Shown here: in pieces, positions 1-12,649 of the stretch
Position numbering within the stretch: position 1 is the first letter of the stretch
How the letters are laid out: every line of letters begins with the position of its first letter
Notes under the pieces: generated by a model
Database searches by the model: none
Told to the model about the DNA's origin: nothing
What the model saw: the letters and a program-made list of their open reading frames with translations, nothing else
Made by a program: the position numbers and the translations under genes
Assembly (NCBI RefSeq): GCF_040581485.1
Contig: NC_090133.1
Location: 9,114,001-9,178,000 of the forward strand
Source: Linepithema humile
Taxonomy: Eukaryota; Arthropoda; Insecta; Hymenoptera; Formicidae
Length of the DNA: 64,000 bases
Reading direction: 5' to 3'

Positions 1-972
1 CAGATTGTCAATAAAGGCGGATTCGCTGCGGAAGTCTTCCAGCAGGACGAAGTCCTGAACACCGGCTCGGTCGCGCTCGTGCAATCCGCGCTCCATGTTT
101 CCGGGCAATTTCCGATCGCGGTTGAGGATTTCCAATCTCACTGCGGGCTTGCTCAAGCCACCTCCGGTGTCAACTGTCTCCGCGCTGCAAACATTCGTGA
201 GGAAATAATGCAATAAAAATAATTCTTTTACTGCTATTAATTATTAATTTACAAAAGAAAACTTTCTCTTTGATCTTATTATATTTCTATATATCTAAAA
301 AAAAAAACAAAAAATAATAGCTGTAGAAAATATGATTAATTTTGTGTGTACACCATTTCAAAGTGAAAAAATTATTTATTTATTCAGTATTTCTCAATTA
401 TTTAATTTCATTAATTTATTTGAAAACTGCGATATGATGAGTACACATTTGATTTCTGTATGTATTAAAATCAGAGAGTTTTGTTTTCACTGCATTGAAA
501 TTACAATTCCTTGTCCCGATTCTTTTTCCGTTCAATATTTATTTAACAAATAATATATACAAAGGCCGGTCGCCATTCTTGGCCTCGTGGCCTCGCAACC
601 GATAAAGACTCAGATTAGATATTGGAGCGGCTCGCAATATGCAACGCTTGTAGACACCGAAGCAAATACATACACGACAATAGATCGGCCGACAAATATT
701 TCTATACATCGAACAATGAAGCGGCATGAGAGAAAGTCGAGAAAGTAAAAATGATGTACGCATAATTTATGATAATACGAATCGTCATCGTTTCCGGTGC
801 ACAGGCGGTAAGTGTCATAAAATCTAGCGCGAAAAAGTTACTTCACGTAAATTCGCCGAGTCTGTAATTAAACGTGACATTTGAAATTTAACCAGCTCGT
901 TCGATAAAACGCCGCGATTAATCCTGCGGTTCGATCGGTGATCTGTAAAGAACTCTCGGCCACTCACCCCAT
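1..972 (-). CDS. Myo61F: Class I unconventional myosin heavy chain (Myo61F/MYO1C type), 5' end only
   Basis: Actin-based, membrane-binding myosin-I motor; only the first ~63 residues lie in the window. The exon at 184..1 encodes a segment containing ERDRAGVQDFVLL and SESAFIDNL, which matches the start of the motor domain in the MYO1C/Myo61F family (RVGVQDFVLLE type). An acceptor (tttgcag) sits just upstream of 184 and the exon enters in phase 2. At 972..968 an ATGGG followed by a strong donor (gtgagt) supplies exactly one codon plus two bases, so the two exons join in frame and begin MGAETVDTGGG. An internal Met at 96..94 (MERGLHERDR) is the start typical of shorter isoforms; the ~30 residues before it would be an N-terminal extension like that of nuclear myosin I. 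The head, IQ and tail regions are off the left edge. The family call is firm; the choice of Myo61F over another myosin I rests on a short match. Confidence 0.8.
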
Positions 973-2766
973 ATTTCCGCTGGATCTCGCACTCGCACCT
1001 GCAATGTCCGAAAGAGAAATTCGAATCGATTAAAGTCGCTTATCAGTCGGCTCCGACCTTGGTCTAGTCCTCGCTACCTGGTCAGGATGAGCGCGAATTC
1101 GCCCGATAAGATAAACGCGAATTCGCGCACCGCAACACGTGATAGGCGACACATTACAAAATCCAGGCGGAAGATATCGGTCGCGAAAATTCAGTTCGAA
1201 AATCGGGGCGAGTGAAATGACTTATTTAATCAATTGGACGATTCGCGTCCAAAGAGATTAGCTTTTAACAACAACCCTTTCTTCTAATAGAAATATAAAA
1301 AATGCAATTCTAAGTAGAGCTGCTGTTATTGCTAAAGAACTTTGCGTGTCATGCTGCCTCGAGTGCTTATTCCTCCGAGAACTTGCGATTGACCGCAATT
1401 AACGGAGATAGCAGAAGATAACGAGATTAATCTAAAGAATCTAAAATAAATCTCTTCGGGAAAACGCGATTTTACTGCAAAATACGCGACATGCGCCGAA
1501 AATTATTCCCATTTTTCGTAAATTTACGATGGAAAAAATCCCAAACTCTGAAAAGAGTTTAGCTACGGCTCTGCGATGACATAATGAAAGTCAATTTCAA
1601 CTCCAATAATTCACTGAAATTCTCAAGAATTAGAAATTCAATCGAATGCACCTTTTGCACGGAGCTCCGATTTCTCTTCGTCCACTAATAAATTTCAGAA
1701 TACATTATCTTTTACAACAATATATACGCGCACTTAATTCTTTCGCAATAACGCACTCATTTCCTCAATTTACAATTATACTTTTTTCGCAGCAATGCGT
1801 AAAAATATCCTTACACAACAGAAAACCCCCGTATTTCGCAATAAATATACGTTCACTTTTTCTTTTCAATTCTGCCTCGCGCGACAACGCGCGTGAATTT
1901 CTCGTTCGCACAGCTGAAAGATTACGAGTCACCAGGTAGCAGACAGAGTCCACCGTCGTGTCCGACAAATGCCTGGCAAATAAATGTGCGATACACACAG
2001 CAGGCTCGCTACTCTCTCGATATTTTCCTCTGGCGTTTTCGGCGTGCACGCGTTTTGCCCGCTGCGATGAAAAAAAACTCGCCCGCTCGCTTTGACACGC
2101 TGCCAACCGACGGAGGAGTCGGAGAACCACCTGCGACTGTTGCTGAGGAACGACCCGGCTGCGATCAGCACCTTCCGTTTGTCTATCGCCCGTCGGCGAC
2201 GTTTATTCCTCCACCCCCCCCCCTCCCCCTCCCGCCTTTCCCTTGTTACCCGCACGACTGATAACGGAACGCCTAATAGCAAAATGCAGCGAGAAGAAAG
2301 CCTCCGTGGCAAAACTCGCTATTATCGTAATCGCACGCGCTATGTTAAACATAAACGGCCAGCAGCTCGTCTTGCACTTTTATTTTTGAACTGCATAAGA
2401 TAAACTCGGCGAAAAAATTTTCCAACATCTGATTTCTGCACGCGTAAGAGTCTTCCAGAGAAATAATTACAGATCGCGAATTTGTAACGCGCGACTTTTA
2501 TCGCGAATTATTGACCTTTCGAGCGCGGAAAAATTCGCGAGCAACCGGTCTTATTAAAACGAAAAACGTAAAACAAACTTGAACTCCGATAATGTCGTGT
2601 AATGCGGAAGATCGAAGATTTGATAATAGAGATAGCTTCATGGTGTTTGCCGAAATGCAATTGCCGATTAGTCGATGGAAAATTGATTCCCGATAAGAAC
2701 ATGACAAAAGACAGCGTGGAGTATCTAATCTAATTTAATCTAATCTTATTTCATTCTTTCTAGAGA

Positions 2767-2799
<33 letters not shown>

Positions 2800-3865
2800 T
2801 TAATCTATAAAAACTAATAAAAATACTCGCGATTTTTCCTTCATCGAAATCGATGTGTAAGATCCGATCACGTAATATATCTCTTGCATGCGATTGTATT
2901 ATCGCAATAGAATTTACGGCGCATTGTCGCCGTAATCATTGTATTAATCTTCCAACCGATCGATTTTCAAAACGCAGTAGGAAAATCCGGGTCAACCGAT
3001 CGCATTTAAAGTTGACAAAATTATCATTCGATCTCGCTGTTAATGAATTAAAATAAAATTACTGATATAACTGACAAATTATTCAAATTTTTACGCGTTT
3101 CGTCTTCTATATAATATTTAAACTGACGGATATACCGTCTATAGATTAATCGCAGGTTCGTTAAATTTATTGAAAGACTAGTTAGATTCGTTCAAATAAG
3201 TTCAACAGAAAGAAACGCCGGCGACACGCTATATCCAGCCATGATCTCTAAACATGATGCATCTGACCTGAAAATGCGCGGTGAATGTGAATCTAATTAG
3301 TGTTAAGGCGCACATATGACGTGTACATGTCCAGCGTGCACAAATGGAGAAAAGGAGGGGGGGAAAAGGCCATCCCTAAGCTCTCCCTAAGCAAGAGAGA
3401 GAGAGAGAAAAAAGAGAAAACGCGATGCGTTATTAATGCTCTTCGCGGAGCGACAGGATCAATAATTAAACGACGTTTGTATCTCCGCGCGAACCGGTCT
3501 CTCTTTCATGGAAGCGAAAAGAATCGATCTGACTCATTGACACTCGGTCGTGAACCCCGGCGGGTTCGATGAGTAATTTCCCTCGCCTTGGTGAGCGCCG
3601 CGCGAAGGTATCGTGAATGCGGGCGCCAACGATCATCGCTCGTTCTCCGCTTGGCAAATCGTGGCGCGGGGAATTATCAGTCGCGCACAAAGGCGACCAT
3701 TGTGCCGGCATTCGAGACGGCTGTCGAACATGTTGCGTTCTGCGAGGACAGAAGCTTCGCGTGTACGGTTCGATTCTCGCGTGATTTTTATGCCTTCTTT
3801 ACGAGTTCAAAGCAAAACGTTTTGAATTGCATTTAACAAAATATGCATAACAAGCAAGTAGCCTA
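973..3865. other. Spacer upstream of the myosin gene
   Basis: No supportable gene. The myosin 5' UTR and promoter should lie just to the right of 973 on the minus strand; a possible acceptor (attgcag) near 999 could mark a short 5' exon. About 2,020-2,270 is a GC- and CpG-rich block with a C-rich run near 2,212-2,235, promoter-like in composition only. A (CA)n microsatellite lies at 2,768-2,798. Short open frames on both strands here have no recognisable family and are best treated as chance. Confidence 0.5.
2768..2798. repeat. (CA)n microsatellite
   Basis: About 15 consecutive CA units, directly visible. No functional claim. Confidence 0.95.
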
Positions 3866-4261
3866 CACTCAGAAAAATGATCTTGCAATAATAGCTAAAA
3901 TTTTCTAGGTGTAAAAAATTAACTAAAACAGATAAATGATTAGCAACTGTTGTGATATTGCATATGTAATTACTTAATCAGTTTAGATGACAGAAACAGA
4001 ATATATATCTGTATTGTTTGTGAACTTTAAAAAGAAAGTTTCTCTAAAGCGCCTATCTATATAAGATCAATCACGTGTTAGATCATGCAATGAATAACAT
4101 TTAGCAATGGTACCTAAATTTTTCAGAAGCTATTGCTGGAACATTACTGCTATAAATTCTATATGTGACAAACAATGTTTTCACAGATACGAAAAATAGC
4201 GATACATTCTTGTTGCGATATCTAGAAATCTAACTACATCAGCAAAATATTTTTTTGAGTG
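3866..4261. mobile_element. Tc1/mariner-like MITE with TA target duplication
   Basis: The ends are inverted copies: left CACTCAGAAAAAT, right (reverse complement) CACTCAAAAAAAT. Each is flanked by TA at 3,864-3,865 and 4,262-4,263. At ~396 bp with no coding capacity, this is the form of a non-autonomous element mobilised by a Tc1/mariner-type transposase. A related copy is at 17,705-18,123. Confidence 0.65.
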
Positions 4262-4293
4262 TAGATAAGACACGTCGCGACTTGTCGCATCTC

Positions 4294-4751
4294 CTTTTGT
4301 GCCTCGTCTACACGCTGTCTTTAAGAATCTATCCTTAAGATAGTACGCTGAAGTAAACTGCACTTGAAACGACTATTCAGCTACACGCTGTATTTAAAGA
4401 TCGATAGTTTGTTTCGTTTCGCGCAATACATAACCTCTAAAAGTATTTTTTTTAGAATTTGAGCCTGTCAAAAATTAATTGTTTCCTAATTCCTAATGAA
4501 CTAGCAATGGATATAAATATATAATATGGCGCTACAATTATATAATAAGTGGTTAAAAGATAAAAAAATAAATCGATATAAATCAGAAATCGATATAAAT
4601 CGATATTTTCTAATATATGATGTTGAACTGGGATTCCTAACATCTTGAAGATAGTTTCACTTCAAGATAGTTTGACACAGCTACACGCGCAACTTAACAT
4701 CAGATCTCTTCAACACACTATCTTAAAGACAGCGTGTAGACGGGGCAAAAG
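4294..4751. mobile_element. Foldback/MITE element with ~25-30 bp terminal inverted repeats
   Basis: Left end 4,301-4,325 and right end 4,722-4,746 are inverted copies differing at one base (core CGTCTACACGCTGTCTTTAAG); similarity extends outward through CTTTTG. Internal sub-copies of CAGCTACACGC lie at ~4,378 and ~4,678. There is no coding capacity and I cannot identify a clear target duplication. It starts ~30 bp after the preceding MITE, so the two may be nested or adjacent insertions. Confidence 0.6.
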
Positions 4752-7700
4752 ACTTTACGAGCGAGGTCGATTTTTTTTTCCCTCAGCGAAAATATCGAAT
4801 CGGCCGTTTAGAGCTTGCGATTAGCGCGAGCGTGACGTCGTTTATTTGGTTAACTTGGAGGAATCGATCGTGTGCGAGCTTCCACGCGAGCCGAGCACTC
4901 TGTGTGCGCGTTGGCGTGAAACGGAAAGTCGTCCCGTTGCATTTTTCTGCACCCGCCGCGCAGAATCGGGGACGCTGACGTAACGCGTCGTCCCGCGATG
5001 AGTCAAAGCGAGGGAGGAAAAAGGGGGCCTCACGGAGACGCACGGTGAATAAAAAAATACAAAGATGTCTTAGCGCGCATCACGCCGAAAATATTTGCGC
5101 GAGAGACGCGCCAGATGCGCTCGCGAAGAGATGCTTTGGCGAAAAACTGCATCGATAAAGATGTCGCGAAAGGTATCGATACAATCCTTCCGGATGAATT
5201 CGAGCAGCTCGCGCGCGATAAATTGACCAAATTAAATTAATTAGTCGTTGAACAACCAGTAAAATAATTTGACACGAGAATTAATTAAAAGTAAACTCAT
5301 TCGTCAACTTCAGATTTTTTTCGCAAGTTTGCGTTCGTCTTGACGTTTGGCTGCCGAAATTAATTGGCGAAATTGAGAGACCGCTTCCGAAACGCCGTAA
5401 TTATCAGTCGCGCCATCGCCGGTAATTGGATAACCTTGTTTTCTCCCTGTCGCGACCTGTATACATATTCGTCCGCGTTTGTGGATGAGGCAAACCCATT
5501 TCCGGAAACCGGTTGGCCTTTTGTCGGCTCTCCCGTCCCTCGCGCGAGAGGCAAGACGGGTTTTCACCGGCGCGCGATCGTCGTTTCTCGCGAATTTTAC
5601 GCTCGCGGGCTGAATAGCAAATAAGCGCGCGTCCGTAGACGCGGCTTCGGCGTTGAAAATTCGCGAGACGACGACTCGCGGCGTGAAATTTAGGAGCTCG
5701 GGTCGGTTTCTTCACCTTTAAGTATTTTTAACTTAGGCTGCAACGAACGCTCTTCCGAAACTTATATATTTCCGTGACGCCGCTGGAAATAGCGGCGGAC
5801 ACGCGGCCGCATCCTCTCGACATCGCCGACGAGCGATTTCCGGGGACGAGCGTCTCGCTGTCGCGCGGGTAAAAGCGCCCTTATCTCACGCGACAGCAGA
5901 GAAGAAGACGCACCGCGTGCGTGACATTTCCTGCCCGTGTCCCTTCCTTTTCGCCGCGGTACTGTTAGCAGTTTCACGCCAGGACGATTTCGCTCAGGCA
6001 GGTTGCGCTCGGCGACTGAGATTTATGGTGCTCGTGACGGAAAATATTTTTAGCGCGAACCCAGCCTGCTCGCTCGAGAATCAGTCGGAGAGGGTTTTCC
6101 TCGTAAGAAATCGCCTCTTCGCCGACCGCGCATCCTGATTCGTCCTAATCATTTGAAAGATATGAATATATTACAGAGACCTTCATAAAAAAAACTTCTC
6201 GCGACCGATCTAATAATGAAAAAAGTAAACATCATCGATGACGTCTTATCAGACCTCGAGTGTTGCTCTCGACAGCGAATAGAGATTAAATTGCGAAGGC
6301 GTGGAGGTCTTACGTATTCCTCGGCAAATCCTCCTCGAGAAACCGGTTAGCCGGTTTTGATTCGGACCGGCCTTGAGTCTCGGTCATCCTCGGACTTGAA
6401 GTTCAGGGCTTTCAAGACGTTTCGTCCGCGATGTAGTGGTGAGCCTTAATAAGTCCCGCTCGCGGTTCAGGCGCGACAAGAGAGAAAGGAAGAGAGAGAG
6501 AGAGAGGAAATATACACCGTGTGTAATAATAAACCGGCCGGAGGCGAATCGCGGCGCGGCGGAGAGGACAATAAAAGGAAGGCAGGGAACAAGTACGGGT
6601 GGAAAGACCTGCGAGTCGATTTAACGGCGAACTTAAGTAAGCGCCGATCTATTTTCGGTGCGCGCCGCTCCTCTTCCCCAACGCGGCGCGCATTCAACGC
6701 GCGCGTAAAAGTTCGCTTCGCGTCGGGCAGCTGCAGTCGAACTTTTTTTACCTGATTCATTTCAATACTTTATTGAATTTGCGTTGCGATTTCATTTAAT
6801 TTACTTCAATATTTGGTTCTATTTACTCGAATAAACTTTCATCCGCATTATTCCTCATTCCTTGTCATATTTTATCGCTCGCCGATCGCATTATTTGGCC
6901 GCTATTGTTTTATTTAATAAGTCGTAAAAAATTCCACGCCGAATATCTGTTCATTTTGACACAGCAATTTGTGCGATGTCAGATCGCGCAGTCGTGAATG
7001 CGATATTCCGCGCGAGAAGGCGCGCCGGAATCGTTCCGATTCGTGACTTTCACGTGACAAATATCGAAAAATCGCCATCGAAACCGCTGATGTATAAATA
7101 ATTTCGAAAAGTCATCAATCTCGGGATCGACTCGACGTCGTCGTCGTAATGCGATCCGATATCGAAATGGAAATCCAACGCCGCGGCGCGCTCACGCGCT
7201 CGGTCGGATAACGTTTTTAATTATTTGAACGGAGAGGGAAAAAAAAAGACGCCAGTCCCGGGCGCTCGAGAGAAACTTGTTTCCATTTAAACAATTTCGC
7301 GCGAGGCGACCGATTTTTCGTGCCTTTTCTATCATTATATAACTGCCGCGAAATGCTCTCGAGCGATTGTAGATTCGCCAACCGTGAAATGTCAGAGCGG
7401 ATAAACGCGATTATTACGAACGTATGATAAATCTAAGAACGTCAACGACGTGAACATGGTTATTTGAGAAAAAATTGCACTTATTAATAGTATTCGTGAA
7501 ATGCCAAAAAGTTGAAAAATTTTAATCCAAATATTGTCAATCACAATTTACATTAGTTGCAATATTTTCAATTCTTACTTAATCATCAAATCATTTCGTT
7601 TAATCGAAATCGGCAGATCGCCTCGATTGTGTTGTACATTCATTGCGGACAAACGCGAGTCGATAGACTCATCCTTCCTTCTCGCGGCCTCTTCGCTCGC

Positions 7701-10430
7701 AATTAGCCGGACCAATTGTTGAGCGCCTAATCAATGGGAAAGGTCTTCGATCACGACGAGTCAATTCGAGCCGCGGGAGAGAAATGTAGCTCTCGCTTTT
7801 TCCCCGGCGAGCGCGCTCGCTCCGCTTCTCCTCCGTTCGTAGGCTCTTGCGATCTCACGCCACTAAATACGCACTTTCTGGGAAACAGACGTAGCCGCGA
7901 CCCTGCCCACGTTTCTTCGGTCTCGGTACAATTACTTGCGTGCCGGTTTTCGCGATACGCCGTGAAACATAGCCGCGCGATGCAACAACAGTGACGATGG
8001 CGCGCCTCGCGAGCGTTCGAGCGATTTTTTCTTTCTGTTTCTTTAATATTAATTTTAGCATTTTACGTTAACAAGCTGCAAATAATTTCTGAAACGATAG
8101 TCTTACGCACTTTCTACATGTGCCAAACGAAAGCTTGAACTCCGCTCCTTCAATCGCATTGTCCGCTCGTGTCTTGCAGCAAGAACATTATATAGCTATT
8201 ATTCTTAATTATGCGTAATTACAATTGTCTCATATATCATAATTCGAGTCTGCTCCTTCAAGACTGCTACTATTGTCTACCATTGTCTGTGTTTGTCTCG
8301 GATTTCCCACTCAACTGCGAATTAAAATTGAGTGAAATAAGATAACTCTAAATACATAAAGAAATAATATAATAAATTGTTCAGATGGACGTCTTTCGGA
8401 ATCAGTTGAAGCATTGGAGGTCAGAAATAATTTGCCGAGAAACACACGCAAAACAGCTAAGAGTTAAGTGAAGACAAAAATAAACGCGGATAATTTTCCG
8501 TTAAACTTGTCCCGTTCCTTCGAAACGGAACTTCACACGGCATTTGCATATTTTATACCCTATTCATCATTACTACGTGTCGTTAAAAACTTGATCGCTG
8601 CTTTCACGATCGAATTTCCATCTTTGTCTTAACAAAAAAAAGAACAACCACTCACTTTCCCTCATTTCCTTTTTGGGTTCGCTATCGACTACACGTGTCG
8701 AAAGAAATCAGAAGGCTCCACGGAGACGAATACGGCCGACAACAATGGATCGAGCGAATTTTCGCTTTTGTTTCTACTTTCTAGGAAGATAATTCAGCGG
8801 CTCTAAGCTGGCATCCACGCGGAATCGCATGTCAATTGTAGAAATTACGATGGGCGCAATTTCCGTCCCGATTTCAGAAAGTCTGAAAAATCGTTGAATA
8901 TTCACAATAAAAAATTAACAATAATTGTAATATTTGAATACGACAATTTAGTATCGAAATGTATTAATTTATTCATTGGTTTTAAATAAACTTTGCCTCA
9001 ACAAAACTTCAATTTGAGATTTAATTATAAAGAATATCATACTAAAATTTTGAAAATTTGATTTATTTTGCTAAAGTTGACTTTGTTAAGTCGATTTAAA
9101 AAGAAAAACAATTCTAAGTTAGCCGAGAAATGACAAAAATAACGCCGTGGAAACGCGACATCGAGTTTAGCATTGAAGATGCTGATATCATCATAGTTGG
9201 CGGTGTCCTTCAATAAATTCGAGTGAGCATCGAATCGTGCTTAAAATGCAATAGCGCGACGACGTAAAACTGACCTTGGCAGACCAATGACATCTTCATC
9301 AAAGCGGTTAAAAACCGTTAACCTTCGCTTGAAGCGGACAACGATTCAGTTGCTTCCTCCGAGCAACTTCGTAACCCCTTCGCGACGCACTACTGAGTCT
9401 TTCAAAATATATAATATATTTCCCCAAACAAAAAATACCGTTTTTACAAGAAAATTCTCCGCAGATCTTCGCTTTAATATTTTAATTAGCAAAATTAAAT
9501 TAAAAATCATTTAATATCCCTTTTGGTTACGACTTTGTTTATTGCTCCGATATCGAAGAACGGACGTCGAGTCTATCGCTATTAAATTACAGTGCATCCA
9601 ATTAGCCGCAAGAAGGCTAATTTGTCCGCTCGTTAAACGCAACTGTCATGATACAGTCGACGTGAAATGCGATTGTAACGAGGTATGGCATCGTGCCGTC
9701 ATTTTGCACGAGAAACTGAAATGATATATGCGTTCTACGGCAAATAATGCATCACGATGACAAATGGCGCGCGTGTAAACAGCCCGGCCACTTTACTGGA
9801 AATGACTTTACGCGTATCCACGCGGGTCGCAGCAACGTGGTGCATCCGCGGTGTGCACATCTCTGTAGCGCCGCAACATCTGCTCGCGGCGTGCACACGC
9901 GCGTGTGTGTGCAGCTTTTAATAAAAGCGCGAGACACGGTCGTGATTTCTTTCTCATGATTCACGCAGCTGTCAGTAATACGAATTGCGATTGGTTTACC
10001 CGCGGCTCTCACGGCAAATACTCGTTATTTCACGTACGCATTTCCTACGTTTACTCACACTTATTACACCTGCAATTAAGAATGTAATGAAATTCACTTT
10101 TCAATTCCTGCACATCCTCGAATGTTGAATAAATATTCTTTAAATTAACGTCTCGAGAGAGATTTGCGCGTAAAAACTCAGAAATGATTTCTTCTTTATT
10201 AAAACGGCAATAGAATATAATAATTAGTTAACTCATTGACACAACTTGTCACTAATGACAGAAATGAATAGTCAACAAGCTGTGAGTTTTCTTGCAAATG
10301 AAAAGAACGAATGGAAATAAATAAAAAAACGGAAGATCTATCTTTGTTCTTTTACCCTTCGACTCTTCCTCGCCGTGTAAACCGCGATAAAGCGATGCCG
10401 CAGGCAAGAAGAGCCAGTACTCACTTTCGT
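4752..10430. other. Long non-coding spacer
   Basis: No supportable gene on either strand. The region alternates AT-rich stretches with CpG-rich blocks (for example 4,840-5,250, 5,500-6,130 and 6,430-6,750) and contains short GA-rich runs near 6,485-6,510. Small open frames show low-complexity Arg/Ser-rich translations typical of CpG-rich chance frames. It probably belongs to the shared upstream region of the myosin (minus) and kinesin (plus) genes. Confidence 0.5.
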
Positions 10431-10940
10431 TCCGCGCGTCGAGTACTCTCGTTCTCGAGTTCAACGACGACTCACGAGTCGTGGAGAGCAGCGGCGCGTT
10501 TGCCCATCGTCGTCAGGTCACCATCGGATAGCAATACAGCGTCCACGAGTCAGTCAGCGAGCCGTCACGGTCCACGTACGTCGGGTCCCACGCGTAACGC
10601 ACACGCCGCGGGAAAACGCTGTCTTTCGGGATAACGGTCTTTCTCTGCGCGAGCACCACGCGTGGTGCTCCGTGCACGCGCCACGGTGTAACACACGAAA
10701 CTGCCGGTCTCAAGGAGGCTCTCTCTCCTCTTCGGTGCCCCCGGTGGCACAAGGTGGCGGCGGCGGAGAGGAAGGAAGGCAACCAGCCGGCTCGACGACT
10801 TACGGGGAAGGAGAGAGAGAGAGGAATCCGTTTCCCGGTGTGCGTGTGCGACGCACACGTGAGGTGCCCTGTCGAACCCACGAGGACCCACGGGCCTTTC
10901 GCGAGTCCCGCAGCGGGTTCTCGTAACGCTCTTTGTCATG
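10430..10940. promoter_or_regulatory. GC/CpG-rich block with perfect palindrome, possible promoter or 5' exon
   Basis: A ~500-bp GC-rich block stands out from its AT-rich flanks. It includes a perfect 20-bp palindrome at 10,651-10,670, a GA run near 10,812-10,824 and a CACGTG E-box-like site near 10,856. Composition suggests an open promoter or non-coding exon, but no start, splice site or product can be assigned. Confidence 0.3.
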
Positions 10941-11159
10941 TTTTTTTATGTTTTTTACCTTTCGCGTTAAGACGTCCAAACGTCCATTTTCTTGCAATGT
11001 AAAAATCCACTCTTGAAAAAGGCATGCAAAGTCGCATATATCGAAATTTATTACAATAGTATAAATATATAGCTCTTTTTCTTATTAAAATAATATTCTT
11101 GAAACAACAAGCTGATAGAGCAGGAGCTAGTTTTAATTGCTCAAATTTTCATTTATTAT

Positions 11160-11225
11160 AAAATAATCACAAATACAGACGTTTCGGCCTAAAGGACGTG
11201 GCCATCTTCAATGTAACAAATTAAA
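11160..11225 (-). repeat. Penelope-like/hammerhead-like repeat motif
   Basis: On the minus strand a TTGAAGATGGCC half is followed ~10 bases later by GGCCGAAACGTCTG, so GGCC pairs with GGCC to form a short stem between the GAAGA and GAAA blocks. Related motifs occur near 21,045-21,085 and at 55,225-55,470. The arrangement resembles the degenerate hammerhead motif of Penelope-like retroelements; this is inference from a short motif. Confidence 0.4.
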
Positions 11226-12089
11226 AATAATGTCGTTAGTCGGAAAACGTTGACAAGATAGTCAAAATAGACATGTTCTCAGGCAATACTTATGATATAG
11301 GTAACGCATCCTTTTTTTGACACGGATTGTACATTTTTTCATATCGAACTTATGTGAAGCCAAGGATCATCTAACTTATTAGGTCCGTCAGATATGTGTA
11401 TCAATTGAAGTAAGACATGCGTCGACGATAGTGAGTCGGGCTGACTGAAATTTATTGTTGTCGCTTTTCCGCGACGCTGATTGGTTACCTCGATTATTCT
11501 GACAGTTTGATAGTTTGAGAGCGAAGGTTATTTTGACGGTTATTTAAAATACAAAAAATTTTATTAAAATATTTAAATTTCATAATTATTAAATTATTAT
11601 AAGTGCGCGCGCCTGTATTGTTCTAGTAGAATAAAATGAATAAAATTTCAGAAATCGATATCTCGAACTTTCGTCCAATATTCTCCAACTTGTCTTTGCA
11701 AACCTAATTGGCCTGACAGTATTAATTGCGCAAATAAAAGACGTTTATCGAACCGCAATGAAAAGTATCGTTCAGTTGCCATAAAAGCGCGCAAGAGAGC
11801 TAGTTTTGGGAGCTTTGAATGAAAAAACGCGCGCTTCCCGCTCGAACTAATGCAATCAGCGACTGCCGCACTCAACTTATCGCGCGCCAATCCGGAAATT
11901 TGATATCGGCAATCTTAAAGACCCCCCGCTGCCATCCATCATGCGCGGCGAAACATCAAATTTCCGTCGAAGCTGCCGAAGAATCGCGTCGTTTAATATT
12001 CGAGCGCGCGCCAACTTCCGGAAAGAATACAATCCAACCTTTATCTAGAAGAATACAACGAACAAACAGACAAAATTTTATCTCAAGAT
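11226..12089. other. Non-coding spacer
   Basis: AT-rich spacer becoming more CpG-rich after ~11,640. I see no gene, RNA or clear element here apart from possible remnants of the repeat ending at ~11,225. Confidence 0.4.
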
Positions 12090-12649
12090 TTGCGAGAAGC
12101 GATTTTATCTCGCAATTGGATAAAAATTTCGCCGGACAACGCGCCTCTTATCGATAAAAGCTCGCAATCGACATCGCCGTCATCGTCGATGTCAAGTTCG
12201 CGGCGACGCAACTTCAAGTCCACGTGGACGATGACCGTGCCGCCGAAGGGTGGCGGTGACGCCGATATTGGCAATAGCAATAGCCGCGATGTTATGACGA
12301 GTGTCGTCCGTGCGCGTTCGATCGCCGCGCGCGCGACACCGACTATAGGAAAAACTATCCCCCTCCGGCGTGGTTTGCCGTGGGTCAAGACTCACCCCCG
12401 TGTGTCAGTACGACGCCGGTGGTTGTTGCTATTGCACGCAGCAAGCGCGTTCCCGTGTGCCGTGAGTGTTCGAGCATCGTCGAGCCCGGGCGATTCGATC
12501 GATGCGATAAATCGCGCTTCAACTCCGCGAGAAATTTCAAAAGTCGTGACTCGCCGCGGCTCGTTCCGGAAGAACCGGAAGGGGAGGGGGAGTGTTGATA
12601 TTCGCATCAGGGTTCCAGAATTTTCCGGACGATACATGAAACTGCGAAT
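12090..12649 (+). other. Candidate 5' UTR exon of the KIF12-like kinesin
   Basis: A CpG-rich block ends in a good donor (GCGAAT followed by gtaagtgc) at 12,650 on the same strand as the kinesin. The first coding exon of that gene has an acceptor (tatctcgcag) just before its start at 14,200, so an upstream exon is expected. The block is open for 187 codons, but joined to the next exon that frame reaches a stop and does not continue into the kinesin frame, so I read it as untranslated. The left boundary is unknown. Confidence 0.35.
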
